From contig CAVROM010000001.1 of the NCBI GenBank assembly GCA_963722815.1, positions 84,204 through 148,203 on the forward strand: a stretch of 64,000 bases of DNA. The letters are read 5' to 3'. The position numbers and the translations under genes were made by a program. Positions within the stretch are counted from its first letter, which is position 1; each line of letters begins with the position of its first letter. This DNA is from DASQFQ01 sp963722815 (GTDB lineage Bacteria > Actinomycetota > Thermoleophilia > Solirubrobacterales > Solirubrobacteraceae). Positions 54,008-62,172 of this stretch are shown in pieces. The notes under the pieces were generated by a model. It was not told the DNA's origin and searched no databases. It was given only the letters and a program-made list of their open reading frames with translations.

Positions 54008-54576
54008 TTGGATGCCGTGAACGTCAACGTGCCGTTGACGTAGGTGCCGCCGGTGGCGGCACCAGGCACGGTCAGCCCCAGCGAGTAATCGAACTGTTTG
54101 CCGCCCCGCGGCGCGCCGCTGATGATGGTCGTGTCCGTGGTCGGACTCGCCGCCAGCGTGCACGGCGTCGCAGTCACGCATTTGTTGTTCGCGGGCGCTC
54201 CCGGCACCGCGCTATTGGTCAGCTTCAGCGCGCTTCCGTCGATCGTCGTGCCGTCGTTCGTGCTCGTCAGCGGCGTCGACATCCGCGCCCCGACGCTCCA
54301 CGACGCGTTGCTGGTCACGCAGCCCGTGAACCCGGTCAGCGTCGAGTTCGCGCCCGCCGCCAGCGTGCCGAAATCAGCGGTTGGCATGTTCTGCGTGCAC
54401 CCCGTCACGCTACCCCACGAGATCGTGCTCGCCACCGCGGCCGCGACCCCTTGCGTCTGCGTCGCCGTCGCCGCCCGGCTGGAGGAACTCGCGCTCAGCC
54501 ACAACACTCCGGCCAGCACCACACAAGCCAGCGCCACACCAGCACGCAACCCACGAGAAGCAGCAATAGAAGTCAA
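54004..54576 (-). CDS. Secreted WxL-like beta protein (cassette gene 1, copy 2)
   Basis: 190 residues from TTG 54576 with GGAGG upstream. Signal peptide (RAGVALACVVLAGVLWLSAS), then SISW-type Trp (VASTISWGSVTGCTQNMPTA), paired Cys, and the ending YVNGTLTFTASN. By eye there are about fifteen amino-acid differences from copy 1, including loss of the signal-region Trp (SSWSR to SSSSR). It is expected to be exported and to act with the anchored gene 2 product. Confidence 0.77.
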   Translation of the reverse strand: MTSIAASRGLRAGVALACVVLAGVLWLSASSSSRAATATQTQGVAAAVASTISWGSVTGCTQNMPTADFGTLAAGANSTLTGFTGCVTSNASWSVGARMSTPLTSTNDGTTIDGSALKLTNSAVPGAPANNKCVTATPCTLAASPTTDTTIISGAPRGGKQFDYSLGLTVPGAATGGTYVNGTLTFTASN

Positions 54577-55002
54577 CGGAGGCCTCCAGATCCAGGTTCG
54601 GCCGTCCGTGCCCCACAGGTCCCTGCCGACGCGTCGCGACAGAATCATCCGGCTCGAGCGTCCGGCCGGAAAGCCGACCCTCTCCCATCCACTCACCAAT
54701 TGCAAGCCCCTCACCGCTGGCGCACGCCCGCAGAGTGCGGGCCACGACGCCGGACGGGCTACCTGGGCCATGACCTCCAATTCGCCAAAGAGATCCCGAG
54801 GCACCGCCCGTGCGCCTGACCCACCAAGGGCCAAGCCCACCCCCGCGGCGGGCTGCTCGTTTCGTGGACGCAAGCGAGCGTCGTGGAGCTCGGGGAGACG
54901 CTCGCGCCGGACGGAGCGAGCGTCTCTACGCCGTGTCGACCCCGCGCCCGCTACGGACGCGACGAGCGGCACTCACTGCGAATGCGGTCGGTGTCCCGCT
55001 GG

Positions 55003-55323
55003 TCAGGCGCCGGGCGGGCGGTACTCGACGGACCGCTTCGCCGCCGCATCGACCTCTTCCGGTGTCAAGAGCACCACCGTTCGTACGGCTGCTCCGCCGG
55101 CCGAGTTGACGCTGAGAGCGACGGCTGCGGCGCTCTCGTTGTCAGGCAGATCGACGATCACATAGACGTCGTGGTCACCGAAGGCGAAGTAGAGGCTCTC
55201 GAGCTGACCACCCACGCTCTCGGCCAGCGCCGCGATTGCGTCACGCCTGCTGGTCCCGCCGGACCGCTGGACACCCTTCACGCCCTCCAGCGTGTAGGAC
55301 GCCTCGATCAGATACTTGGGCAT
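55003..55323 (-). CDS. GYD-domain protein, copy 2
   Basis: Identical in protein sequence to the copy at 29,328-29,648, including the CAGGAG ribosome-binding site before ATG 55323. A small cytoplasmic ferredoxin-fold protein of unknown function. Its identity, against the divergence of the adjacent cassette, marks the switch between diverged and identical halves of the duplication. Confidence 0.85.
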   Translation of the reverse strand: MPKYLIEASYTLEGVKGVQRSGGTSRRDAIAALAESVGGQLESLYFAFGDHDVYVIVDLPDNESAAAVALSVNSAGGAAVRTVVLLTPEEVDAAAKRSVEYRPPGA

Positions 55324-55537
55324 GAGCGCTCCTGACGGTTGAGTGGCGCGACCCTCTCAGCCGGGCCCGGAAAACGCAAACGACCGCCGCATCGGCGTCA
55401 GCCGTCGTCCCACGGGCTGCCCTGGCGAGTGGGGTGCTCGCCGCATATCCGCGACCTCGTCGAACGGTGAGAGCAGGCGCAGCTCGCGTGTGGGCGGGGT
55501 CTTGACCACAGCCCCCGCGTGGGGAGAAGATGCTCAA

Positions 55538-55717
55538 GTGCTGCTGGCCCTGCGTCTCGTCTACACGGCGGCTGTCATGGTCCTGGTGATCTGGCTGCTT
55601 CGGAGCGGCAACCCCGTTGGAGGCCTGCTTCTCGTACCAGCCGCCGCAATGTGGCTGCGACGAGAAGCCGAGTCTGGACGCCTCGTAGTGCACGCTCGTC
55701 GAGCGTTCCATCGATAA
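55538..55717 (+). CDS. Small two-segment membrane protein, copy 2
   Basis: Identical to the 59-residue frame at 29,862-30,041 (GTG start, two hydrophobic stretches, basic tail). Confidence 0.45.
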   Translation: MLLALRLVYTAAVMVLVIWLLRSGNPVGGLLLVPAAAMWLRREAESGRLVVHARRAFHR

Positions 55718-56242
55718 CGATCCCTCCGGCCAGCTTCAGTTCGGCTCTCGCCACGACCTTCGCTGAGCCGGCGAATCTGCTGCCACCGACGATCCCGTGA
55801 GCCTCGTGCGTGAGTGCTGCTTCGCGCGAAACTGGGCACTGCGTTCTCGCCCCTTCGTGCCGGCGCTCTTCGCCCAAGGGGGCGGTGCGCATGCGCGTGT
55901 TCGATGCCGGCTCGCTGTCGTGATCGGACGAGTAGAAGCAGCGAGCTTCGTGGAGCGTCGCTGAACCTAACTACCTTACGTATCTAAGGCACACCGAGAT
56001 TCCGCCGGGCGCATCAACTCGGTTGACACGCCTCGCGCCGCCTCCGCCTCCGCCTCCGCGACGGCACCAACCGTATGCGGGCGGCCCGCACCCAACTTCG
56101 CAGCCGCTCGCGTGCCCAGCGGCAACGACACGGTGGCCGGGCGAGGAGGTCAACCTCCGCCAGGGTGGCTCGTGCTGCCGATTGTCAACGCGCTGAGGCG
56201 TACCCCCGGCTACTGCTATGGCGGGTGGTGGCTCTCGGGGGT
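55718..56242. other. Intergenic region before the multicopper oxidase stop (copy 2)
   Basis: Nearly identical to 30,042-30,565; contains the left 46-bp repeat at 55,951-55,996. No gene supported. Confidence 0.5.
55951..55996. repeat. 46-bp direct repeat, left of multicopper oxidase (copy 2)
   Basis: Same sequence as 30,274-30,319, with palindrome CCTTACGTATCTAAGG at 55,974-55,989. Confidence 0.75.
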
Positions 56243-58327
56243 TTATTCGGGCTGACCGGGCTGCACGGGTCCGATGCGGTAGGGGCGCATCATCTCGTTG
56301 TCTTCGTGCTCGACGATGTGGCAGTGCCAGACGAATTGGCCGGGGGTGTTGAACTGGCCTTTGACGCGGGTGACCTGGCCTGGGTAGGCGATGACGGTGT
56401 CCTTGAGGCCCGTTTCCGTCGGCTCGCGCGCGATGGGGTTGCCTTCGAGCTGGATCGGCGTGGCGACCTCGTCCTCTGCGGCGAGAACGAGGCGTTGGCG
56501 GTTGACGACCTCGAAGGCGATCTCGTGGATGTGCATCGGGTGCGCGTCGGCGGTGGTGTTGTACATCTCCCAGACCTCGGTCGCGCCGACCGCCGGGTTC
56601 TCGGTAACCGGATCCATCCACTCGTGCTCGCTCGACTCTCCGTCCTCGACTGTGCCGAGGAGCGCTTCGATGGGGCCTTCGACCTCTTCGCCTTCCTCGT
56701 CGAGTCCCTCGTCCGGCTTCTCGATCAGCGCCAGCTGCCGCGTGACCGTCGCCGCGGGCAGCGGCGCGATCCCGGGCAGCTGGAGGAACCGTGGCGGGGT
56801 CGAGTCGTCGATGTCGAGGGCGGGCACGACGCGGAACTGCAGGATCTGACCGGTCGTCTCGGGGTCGGGGAGGTCGAAGTCCTCGTCGGGCTCGCCGCCG
56901 CCGAACGGCTCGTCGGGTCCGGCGTTGCGCAGGACGTGGTTGCCGAGGGGGACGTTGGTGAAGTCGACGATTACGTCGGCGCGCTCGGCGAGACCCATCA
57001 GCAGCCGGTTGCGGTTGGCCGTGATGTTGACCGGGGCGGTGAGGAAGCCGCCTTCGTTGCCGATCTGCCACACCTCGATCCCGGCGATGTGGTTGAAGTC
57101 GAGGATCAGGAAGCGCGACTGGCAGCCGTTGAGCAACCGGAAGCGGTAGCGACGCTGCTCGACGTTGAGGAACGGCCATGTGTTGCCGTTGACCATGATC
57201 GTGTTCCCGAAGACCTCGGGGTTCCAGATCGGCGAGAACTCGCCGTCGGGGATGTAGTCGTGCACGATCCCGTCGAAGAACGCCCGGCTGTCGGGATAGA
57301 ACAGCGAGCCGTCCTTGTTGAAGGACCGGTCCTGGATCGCGATCGGGATCTCCCGGTAGCGCTTGTTGGGCGGGAACTTGTCGTGCTCGCGCGGCGCCGG
57401 GCCGGGGAGCTTCGCGGCCAGGCCGGTCCGCGAGTCGAGCACGACGTCGCCGGGCCCTCCGCGGATCAGGTAGAAGCCGGCCGGGCCCGCGTAGACGTTC
57501 AGGCGCGTCATCCCGAGCGCGTGGTCGTGGTACCAGATCGTCGCCGCCCGGTTTCGGTTCGGGTACTGAAAGACGGCGAACCCGGGACCCCACGTGACGC
57601 CGTAGGCGTTGGCGGCCTTGGCGGCGAAGAAGTGGTACCACGTCCCTTTCTTGGCGTAGCCCGTCGGGATGTTCTTCGCGGCCGGCAGGTACCAGGCTTC
57701 GGCGTAGCCGTCGCTGTCGTCAGCCACGCCGACGGCGCCGTGCACGTGGGTGATGATCGGCACCGGCCCCGTGTAGGCCTCCGGCGTTTCCGTGAACGTC
57801 GGCCGGCTGTCGCGACCGCTGGTGCCGCCGGGCGGGTTCGCCCAGTGCAACGTCGGGTCGACCGGCAGCAGGTGCGGCAAGAAGTTGCCGCGGGCGTCGC
57901 GCAGGTCGTTGATCCACTTGATCCGGACCGGCCGGTTCGCCCTCGCCTCGATCGTCAGCGACGGGGCGTGATGGATCAGCAGCCCGCGGTGGCTCTGCGC
58001 CCGTATCGCGCCGTAGCCCCACACCGTTGTCTCCGGCAGGTCCGCTGGCAGGATCTGCTGCTTGAACTGCCGCATCGAGATCTCGTAGTAATCGACGCTC
58101 TTGCCACCGGGCTGCTTGATCGTCGCGGCCCGGGGCATCACCGGCGGGATCAGCATCGGCGTGACGAACTTCGAAGCGGTGGTCGGATCGAGCGTGCCGC
58201 CCGGGAGCGCAGCCAACGCCACCGTCTCGCTCGTGCCGGGAAGCCGACCGAACAGGTAGAAACCGGCGCTCGCACCCCCGACCCAGGCGACGAACGTGCG
58301 CCGGGAAACCCGAAGTGATGTCTCCAT
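56243..58327 (-). CDS. Tat-exported multicopper oxidase (CotA/bilirubin oxidase-like), copy 2
   Basis: 694 residues with the same Tat signal and all four copper motifs as copy 1 (THVHG, WYHDH, HPMHIHE, HCHIVEHEDNEM). The stretch after the signal reads GTSETVALAALPGGTLDPTT, which fits a normal linker, so this copy probably shows the ancestral sequence that is frame-shuffled in copy 1. Other differences from copy 1 are a handful of substitutions (for example HIAGIEVW for HIPGIEVW, and HEWMDP for LEWMDP). Active in the cell envelope on phenolic or metal substrates by family knowledge. Confidence 0.93.
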   Translation of the reverse strand: METSLRVSRRTFVAWVGGASAGFYLFGRLPGTSETVALAALPGGTLDPTTASKFVTPMLIPPVMPRAATIKQPGGKSVDYYEISMRQFKQQILPADLPETTVWGYGAIRAQSHRGLLIHHAPSLTIEARANRPVRIKWINDLRDARGNFLPHLLPVDPTLHWANPPGGTSGRDSRPTFTETPEAYTGPVPIITHVHGAVGVADDSDGYAEAWYLPAAKNIPTGYAKKGTWYHFFAAKAANAYGVTWGPGFAVFQYPNRNRAATIWYHDHALGMTRLNVYAGPAGFYLIRGGPGDVVLDSRTGLAAKLPGPAPREHDKFPPNKRYREIPIAIQDRSFNKDGSLFYPDSRAFFDGIVHDYIPDGEFSPIWNPEVFGNTIMVNGNTWPFLNVEQRRYRFRLLNGCQSRFLILDFNHIAGIEVWQIGNEGGFLTAPVNITANRNRLLMGLAERADVIVDFTNVPLGNHVLRNAGPDEPFGGGEPDEDFDLPDPETTGQILQFRVVPALDIDDSTPPRFLQLPGIAPLPAATVTRQLALIEKPDEGLDEEGEEVEGPIEALLGTVEDGESSEHEWMDPVTENPAVGATEVWEMYNTTADAHPMHIHEIAFEVVNRQRLVLAAEDEVATPIQLEGNPIAREPTETGLKDTVIAYPGQVTRVKGQFNTPGQFVWHCHIVEHEDNEMMRPYRIGPVQPGQPE

Positions 58328-58951
58328 GAGGGCCTCCTCTCGTGCCTGCGAGCCCGACTGTCGGTGACCGATCCAAGGCTAACTCGCTCGACCGGTCGCG
58401 TGGAAAAAGACCGAGCCCCGCTCGCGTCCCGCATCAACGACGACGCAGCCGTCGTGGATGGGCCGCGGTGAGGGCGTCGAGGCGAGCTGGGATGCCTTCT
58501 CGGTCTCGCGGTTGAGTTCATCACGAGCGCGGTTCGAGACTGCTCCGTCTCGACGGACGCGACAGTACGCGGGCGCGATCGGTGTCTGCCTCGCCGTCAA
58601 CGTCGGGACCAGTCGAAGCGAGAGCGGCATGGAGCGTCGCTGAACCTGACTACCTTCCGTATGTAAGGCACACCGCCGTCAATGGCCGCCTGCGAAACCG
58701 GCTCCGAGCGTGTTGCGACCTCGCCGGCGTTCGTCGTGATGAACGCCGACATCGACGATAGGTCCGCTTCCCGGATTAGCGAGCGTCTGGCGGACGCCGG
58801 CCGAGGCGCTCGCAAGTCGTCGTGGGTGTCGCGCAAACGTCGCGGCGGGTGCCGGTTGAGGGCGCGCGTGGCCGGGTCTCGTTGGCCGATCGGGCTCGTG
58901 GGGGGCCGGGCGACGCCGCCGGTGCGGCGGGACGGCCGCTTGGGCGGTCTC
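58328..58951. other. Intergenic region upstream of multicopper oxidase copy 2
   Basis: Nearly identical to 32,648-33,271; holds the right 46-bp repeat at 58,630-58,675. No gene supported. Confidence 0.5.
58630..58675. repeat. 46-bp direct repeat, right of multicopper oxidase (copy 2)
   Basis: Same sequence as 32,950-32,995, palindrome CCTTCCGTATGTAAGG at 58,653-58,668. Confidence 0.7.
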
Positions 58952-60541
58952 TCAGGCCGCTGCGGCGGCTAGCTGGTGCTTGTGGAGCTTCATCAGGTTG
59001 TGCGTCGCGGTGATCAGCCGCCATTCGGAGCGCGCGGCGGATCTGCCTCGTCGTTGGAAGCGGTCGATCCGTGGGTTGTGCTTGGTCTGCGCGAACACGG
59101 GCTCGACGATCGCCTTGCGCCTTCGATCGAGCCCGCCGCCGAGCTCGGTCGCGAGCACCTCGCGCATCCGGGTGTAGCGCCCGCCCTGCCATCCCGGCCG
59201 CGGGGTGTCACGTTTGCCGGCGTCGGGCGGGATCAGCACCTCGGTGCCGTCGCTGACGACACTCTCGATCTGCTCCTCATGCCAGTAGCCGGTGTCAGCG
59301 ACCACGACGGCGGGGGTCTCGCTGACACCGATGGCTTGCAGTTCCTGCTTGGTGGCCTCGACCATGGGCTGCAGCTGCCCGAAGTCCGGCGAGCTGACGG
59401 TCACCTCGGCGGCGAGCACGATCTGGTGCTCGTTGACGACGGCCTGCGCGTTGTAGCCCTGCGTGTAGCTGCGCGGGGTCTTGACGTTGCGCGAGTCGGG
59501 ATCGGTCGTGTTGATCTTCCCCCGCGGCTGCTCGGGCAGCGGCTCAAGCTTCGGCTCGCGGCCTCCGAACCTGCGCCCATCGGCGCTGATCCCACGCGCC
59601 CGCCATGCCTGGTAATCAGCCCTCACGCGACGCTCGAGCTCGAGCTCCTGATCGAGGCGCTTCTTCGCTTCCAGCAAGCGTTCCGGGCGAGAGCGCGAGA
59701 CCGGCTTTTGCTCCGCGGCGCGCTTGGCGTCCAGGCGCTGCTTGGCCTCGCGCAAGCGCTTGCGCAGCTCGCCGGTGGACTGAAACTCGGGCGGCAGCTC
59801 ATCGCCGCGCGCGTCACCGAACAGCCCGTCCTCGGCCGCGTCGACCTCGCCGGCCTCCTTGAGGATCTCCCGCGCGAGCTGCCCGTAGTCGAGGTTTGCG
59901 TGATGCGAAGCGTTCGCGTGCAGCTTCGTGCCATCGATCGCGATCAACCCAACCTTCACCAGCCCCGCCTCCTCACACCACGAAAGCACCTCGGTGAACA
60001 AGTCGGCCAGCGGCCCCTCGTGACGAGCACGGAAGCGCGCGATCGTGGCGTGATCGGGCGCCTGATGCGCGGCGATCACCCGATAGGCGACGTCCTCCAC
60101 GCACTTGCGCTCGAACCCCCGCGAGGACCGCTCGCCTCTCGCATAGGCGTAGAGCAGCAGCGCGACCATCATCCGCGGCTCAAACGCCGCGCGACCCCAG
60201 CCGACCACGCGGTTAGCGACCTGCTCGAGCCGGCGCGTCTGGTCGTCGCTCAGGCCCTCAGGAAGCCGCACCGCGATGGTGCACTGTGCTGGCCGCATCT
60301 TTCGGTCGAGCGTGACGTCGGCGCCGATCTCGTCGAGCTCCCAGCCCTTGCGGCGGGCAAACATGCGGATCGTCGTGACGACGCACGACGCGAGCGCCGC
60401 GGGCAGGAGCTCGAGCGGCGTCGGCGCGGTGTCCTCGCCGCCGAGATCCTCGGGCTCGTCGGTCTCGAGCCAGTGGCGATCGTTGACGAGGATCCGCTGT
60501 CTGAGTGTGTCCGTAGACGACGTGACGGTTGCCGTGAGCAT
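58952..60541 (-). CDS. OsmC-like protein fused in frame to IS1182 transposase
   Basis: From ATG 60541 (GGAGGT seven bases upstream; an ATG at 60547 is too close to it) the first ~110 residues are an OsmC/Ohr-fold domain: LTATVTSSTDTLRQRILVND, TAPTPLELLPAALASCVVTT with the first redox Cys, IRMFARRKGWELDEIGADVT, and LPEGLSDDQTRRLEQVANR. At 60,213 the sequence switches without a break to VVGWGRAAFEPRMMVALLLY, the body of the IS1182 transposase, for about 418 residues to 58,952. The second OsmC Cys and C-terminal helix are missing, so peroxidase function is probably lost. The transposase lacks its own N-terminus. The join coincides with the edge of the duplication. Confidence 0.82.
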   Translation of the reverse strand: MLTATVTSSTDTLRQRILVNDRHWLETDEPEDLGGEDTAPTPLELLPAALASCVVTTIRMFARRKGWELDEIGADVTLDRKMRPAQCTIAVRLPEGLSDDQTRRLEQVANRVVGWGRAAFEPRMMVALLLYAYARGERSSRGFERKCVEDVAYRVIAAHQAPDHATIARFRARHEGPLADLFTEVLSWCEEAGLVKVGLIAIDGTKLHANASHHANLDYGQLAREILKEAGEVDAAEDGLFGDARGDELPPEFQSTGELRKRLREAKQRLDAKRAAEQKPVSRSRPERLLEAKKRLDQELELERRVRADYQAWRARGISADGRRFGGREPKLEPLPEQPRGKINTTDPDSRNVKTPRSYTQGYNAQAVVNEHQIVLAAEVTVSSPDFGQLQPMVEATKQELQAIGVSETPAVVVADTGYWHEEQIESVVSDGTEVLIPPDAGKRDTPRPGWQGGRYTRMREVLATELGGGLDRRRKAIVEPVFAQTKHNPRIDRFQRRGRSAARSEWRLITATHNLMKLHKHQLAAAAA

Positions 60542-60903
60542 GGTCATACCTCCTGCACCGATCCTCGCGCCCGGCGCCGGGGAACGCATCGGTGCTTCAC
60601 ACCGCAGCGCGGCCGGGAAATCCACACCCTTCGGCGACGGCGACGGCGTTCGTCGCGGACGCCCGCTTCCATGCAGCCCTCGCGCCGGCTCGGCTGCCGA
60701 CGGATCGTTACGCGGGAGAACGCGCGGCCCGTGATGCGTCCGCCGGCGGGGTGCAATTGGTCGACGGGATGCAAATGACCGGGCGGTCGCAGGTTTGCTG
60801 AAACGGCACCGCCCCGCGATCGACCACCTTCGCGCCATCCCGGCAACTTTGCACCCCGCACGTCGTGCTGCGCGACTGCGTCGCCCTGCTGGCACCCGAG
60901 ATC
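60542..60903. other. Upstream region of the OsmC fusion
   Basis: No gene is supported. It must contain the promoter of the minus-strand OsmC-like gene; I see no clear boxes. Confidence 0.4.
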
Positions 60904-61378
60904 ACGGGCCCGCGGCGCCGACCCGCAGGTCGGCGAGCTCCCCCACGCATGCGGCGACGAATCGCTGATCAGCGCGGTCTTCACCAACCTTCTCCTCAAC
61001 GCACTGCGCTACAGCCCGCGCGAGGCCGGCACGATCCGCGTCGACGCCACCCTCGAGCACGGCACCTGCCGATGCTCCATCCAGAGCCCGGGCCCGGCCA
61101 TCCCCGCGGCCGACCGCGAACGCATCTTTGCGCGCTACCACCGCGGCCGCGGCGAACGCCGCGCGCGCGGCTCCGGCATCGGCTTGACGATCTGCCGGCG
61201 CATCGTCGAGCGCCACGGCGGCCAGATCAGCGTCACCGCCGACGCCGGCATCAACCACTTCCACTTCACCCTCCCGGCATTGAGCGTCCAGCCCAACCCA
61301 AGGCGCGCGATCACGCCGCGGCCATGCGCCACCTCGGGCACCAACTCGCCGCGCACGGCGGCCGCCGCCGGGCGGTAG
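60904..61378 (+). pseudogene. Histidine kinase C-terminal fragment (HATPase domain)
   Basis: In one frame the sequence reads DESLISAVFTNLLLNALRYS (N-box), CSIQSPGPAIPAADRERIFA (a G1-like region in which the usual DNG/DTG is altered to QSPGP), RYHRG (F-box) and GSGIGLTICRRIVERHGG (G2), ending with FHFTLPAL and a tail. This is the ATP-binding half of a sensor histidine kinase. No start, dimerisation helix or H-box is present upstream, so only a 5'-truncated remnant remains. Confidence 0.7.
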
Positions 61379-62172
61379 CGGTCGTTTCCGCCACGACGAC
61401 CCACGTGACCGCGACGGACAAGTTCGGAGCGCGTCGACCGACGATCGGGCTCAGGCTCGCTTCTGGCAGTCATTGTGGAGAGCGGACCTCGTCGTCCGTC
61501 ACGACTGCAGGTCGTCCGGAGCGAGCGCCTGGTCGGCACCGACGGGGACACCCGCTTCCCGCGCGACAGCGGGACGTGGGTGGAGTCCCGCAACCGGACC
61601 GTTCGCGGCACGTCGTGGCGTCGCGCGGAGACCGCGGTCTCTTGAGGCCGGGTTGGCGGTCTCTCCGGAAGCCTCGCTGGCTGCGGGGTTACGATGTCCG
61701 CGCCGGTCAGTAGACAATCGAGGGCAGCCAGCGCGTCGCGGGCGTTCAATCGGCCGTCATCTTGCCCGGGGACAGGAGCGTGTCCCTTGGGCGAATCCGC
61801 TGGGGGGAGCCCGCATCGGTCCCGTTTTCTCCGTGCAGCATCCTGCAAGACCGGCCGCCGAACGGCTCGTTGGCTCACCTGTCGACCTGCCGCGTTGCGT
61901 GATGCGTGTGACGTTACACCGGGCCCGCGAGGCGGAGTGAGGGGCTGCACTTACTGATGGTTCCTCCGCGGTGACGTCGTGGCTCTCGTCGATGACTCAC
62001 GTTGTGGGTCTCACGCGCGGGACCACGGCGGTCAGCGGCAGGCCGAGCTTCTCGACCTGGTGGACGAGGTCGCGGCGCGGCCATCAGGTCCTGCGAGCAG
62101 CCGCGGGGGCGAGGTTGGGGCATCCGATCGCCAGTTGATCGGGTTCTGGGCAATGGCTCCGAGCCTCATGGC
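61379..62172. other. Gene-free region
   Basis: About 800 bp in which I see no convincing gene, RNA or repeat on either strand. Frames are long only because of high GC. Confidence 0.45.

Larger units (their letters stand above)
52021..60213. repeat. Large direct duplication, copy 2
   Basis: Same block and orientation as 26,560-34,533. It begins at GAGACCAGGGAGGATGCG with no IS at its left edge, and ends at ...CCACGCGGT within the IS1182 transposase, after which OsmC coding sequence follows. It carries about 210 extra bases at 52,140-52,353 relative to copy 1, and its cassette genes are all intact. Confidence 0.95.
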
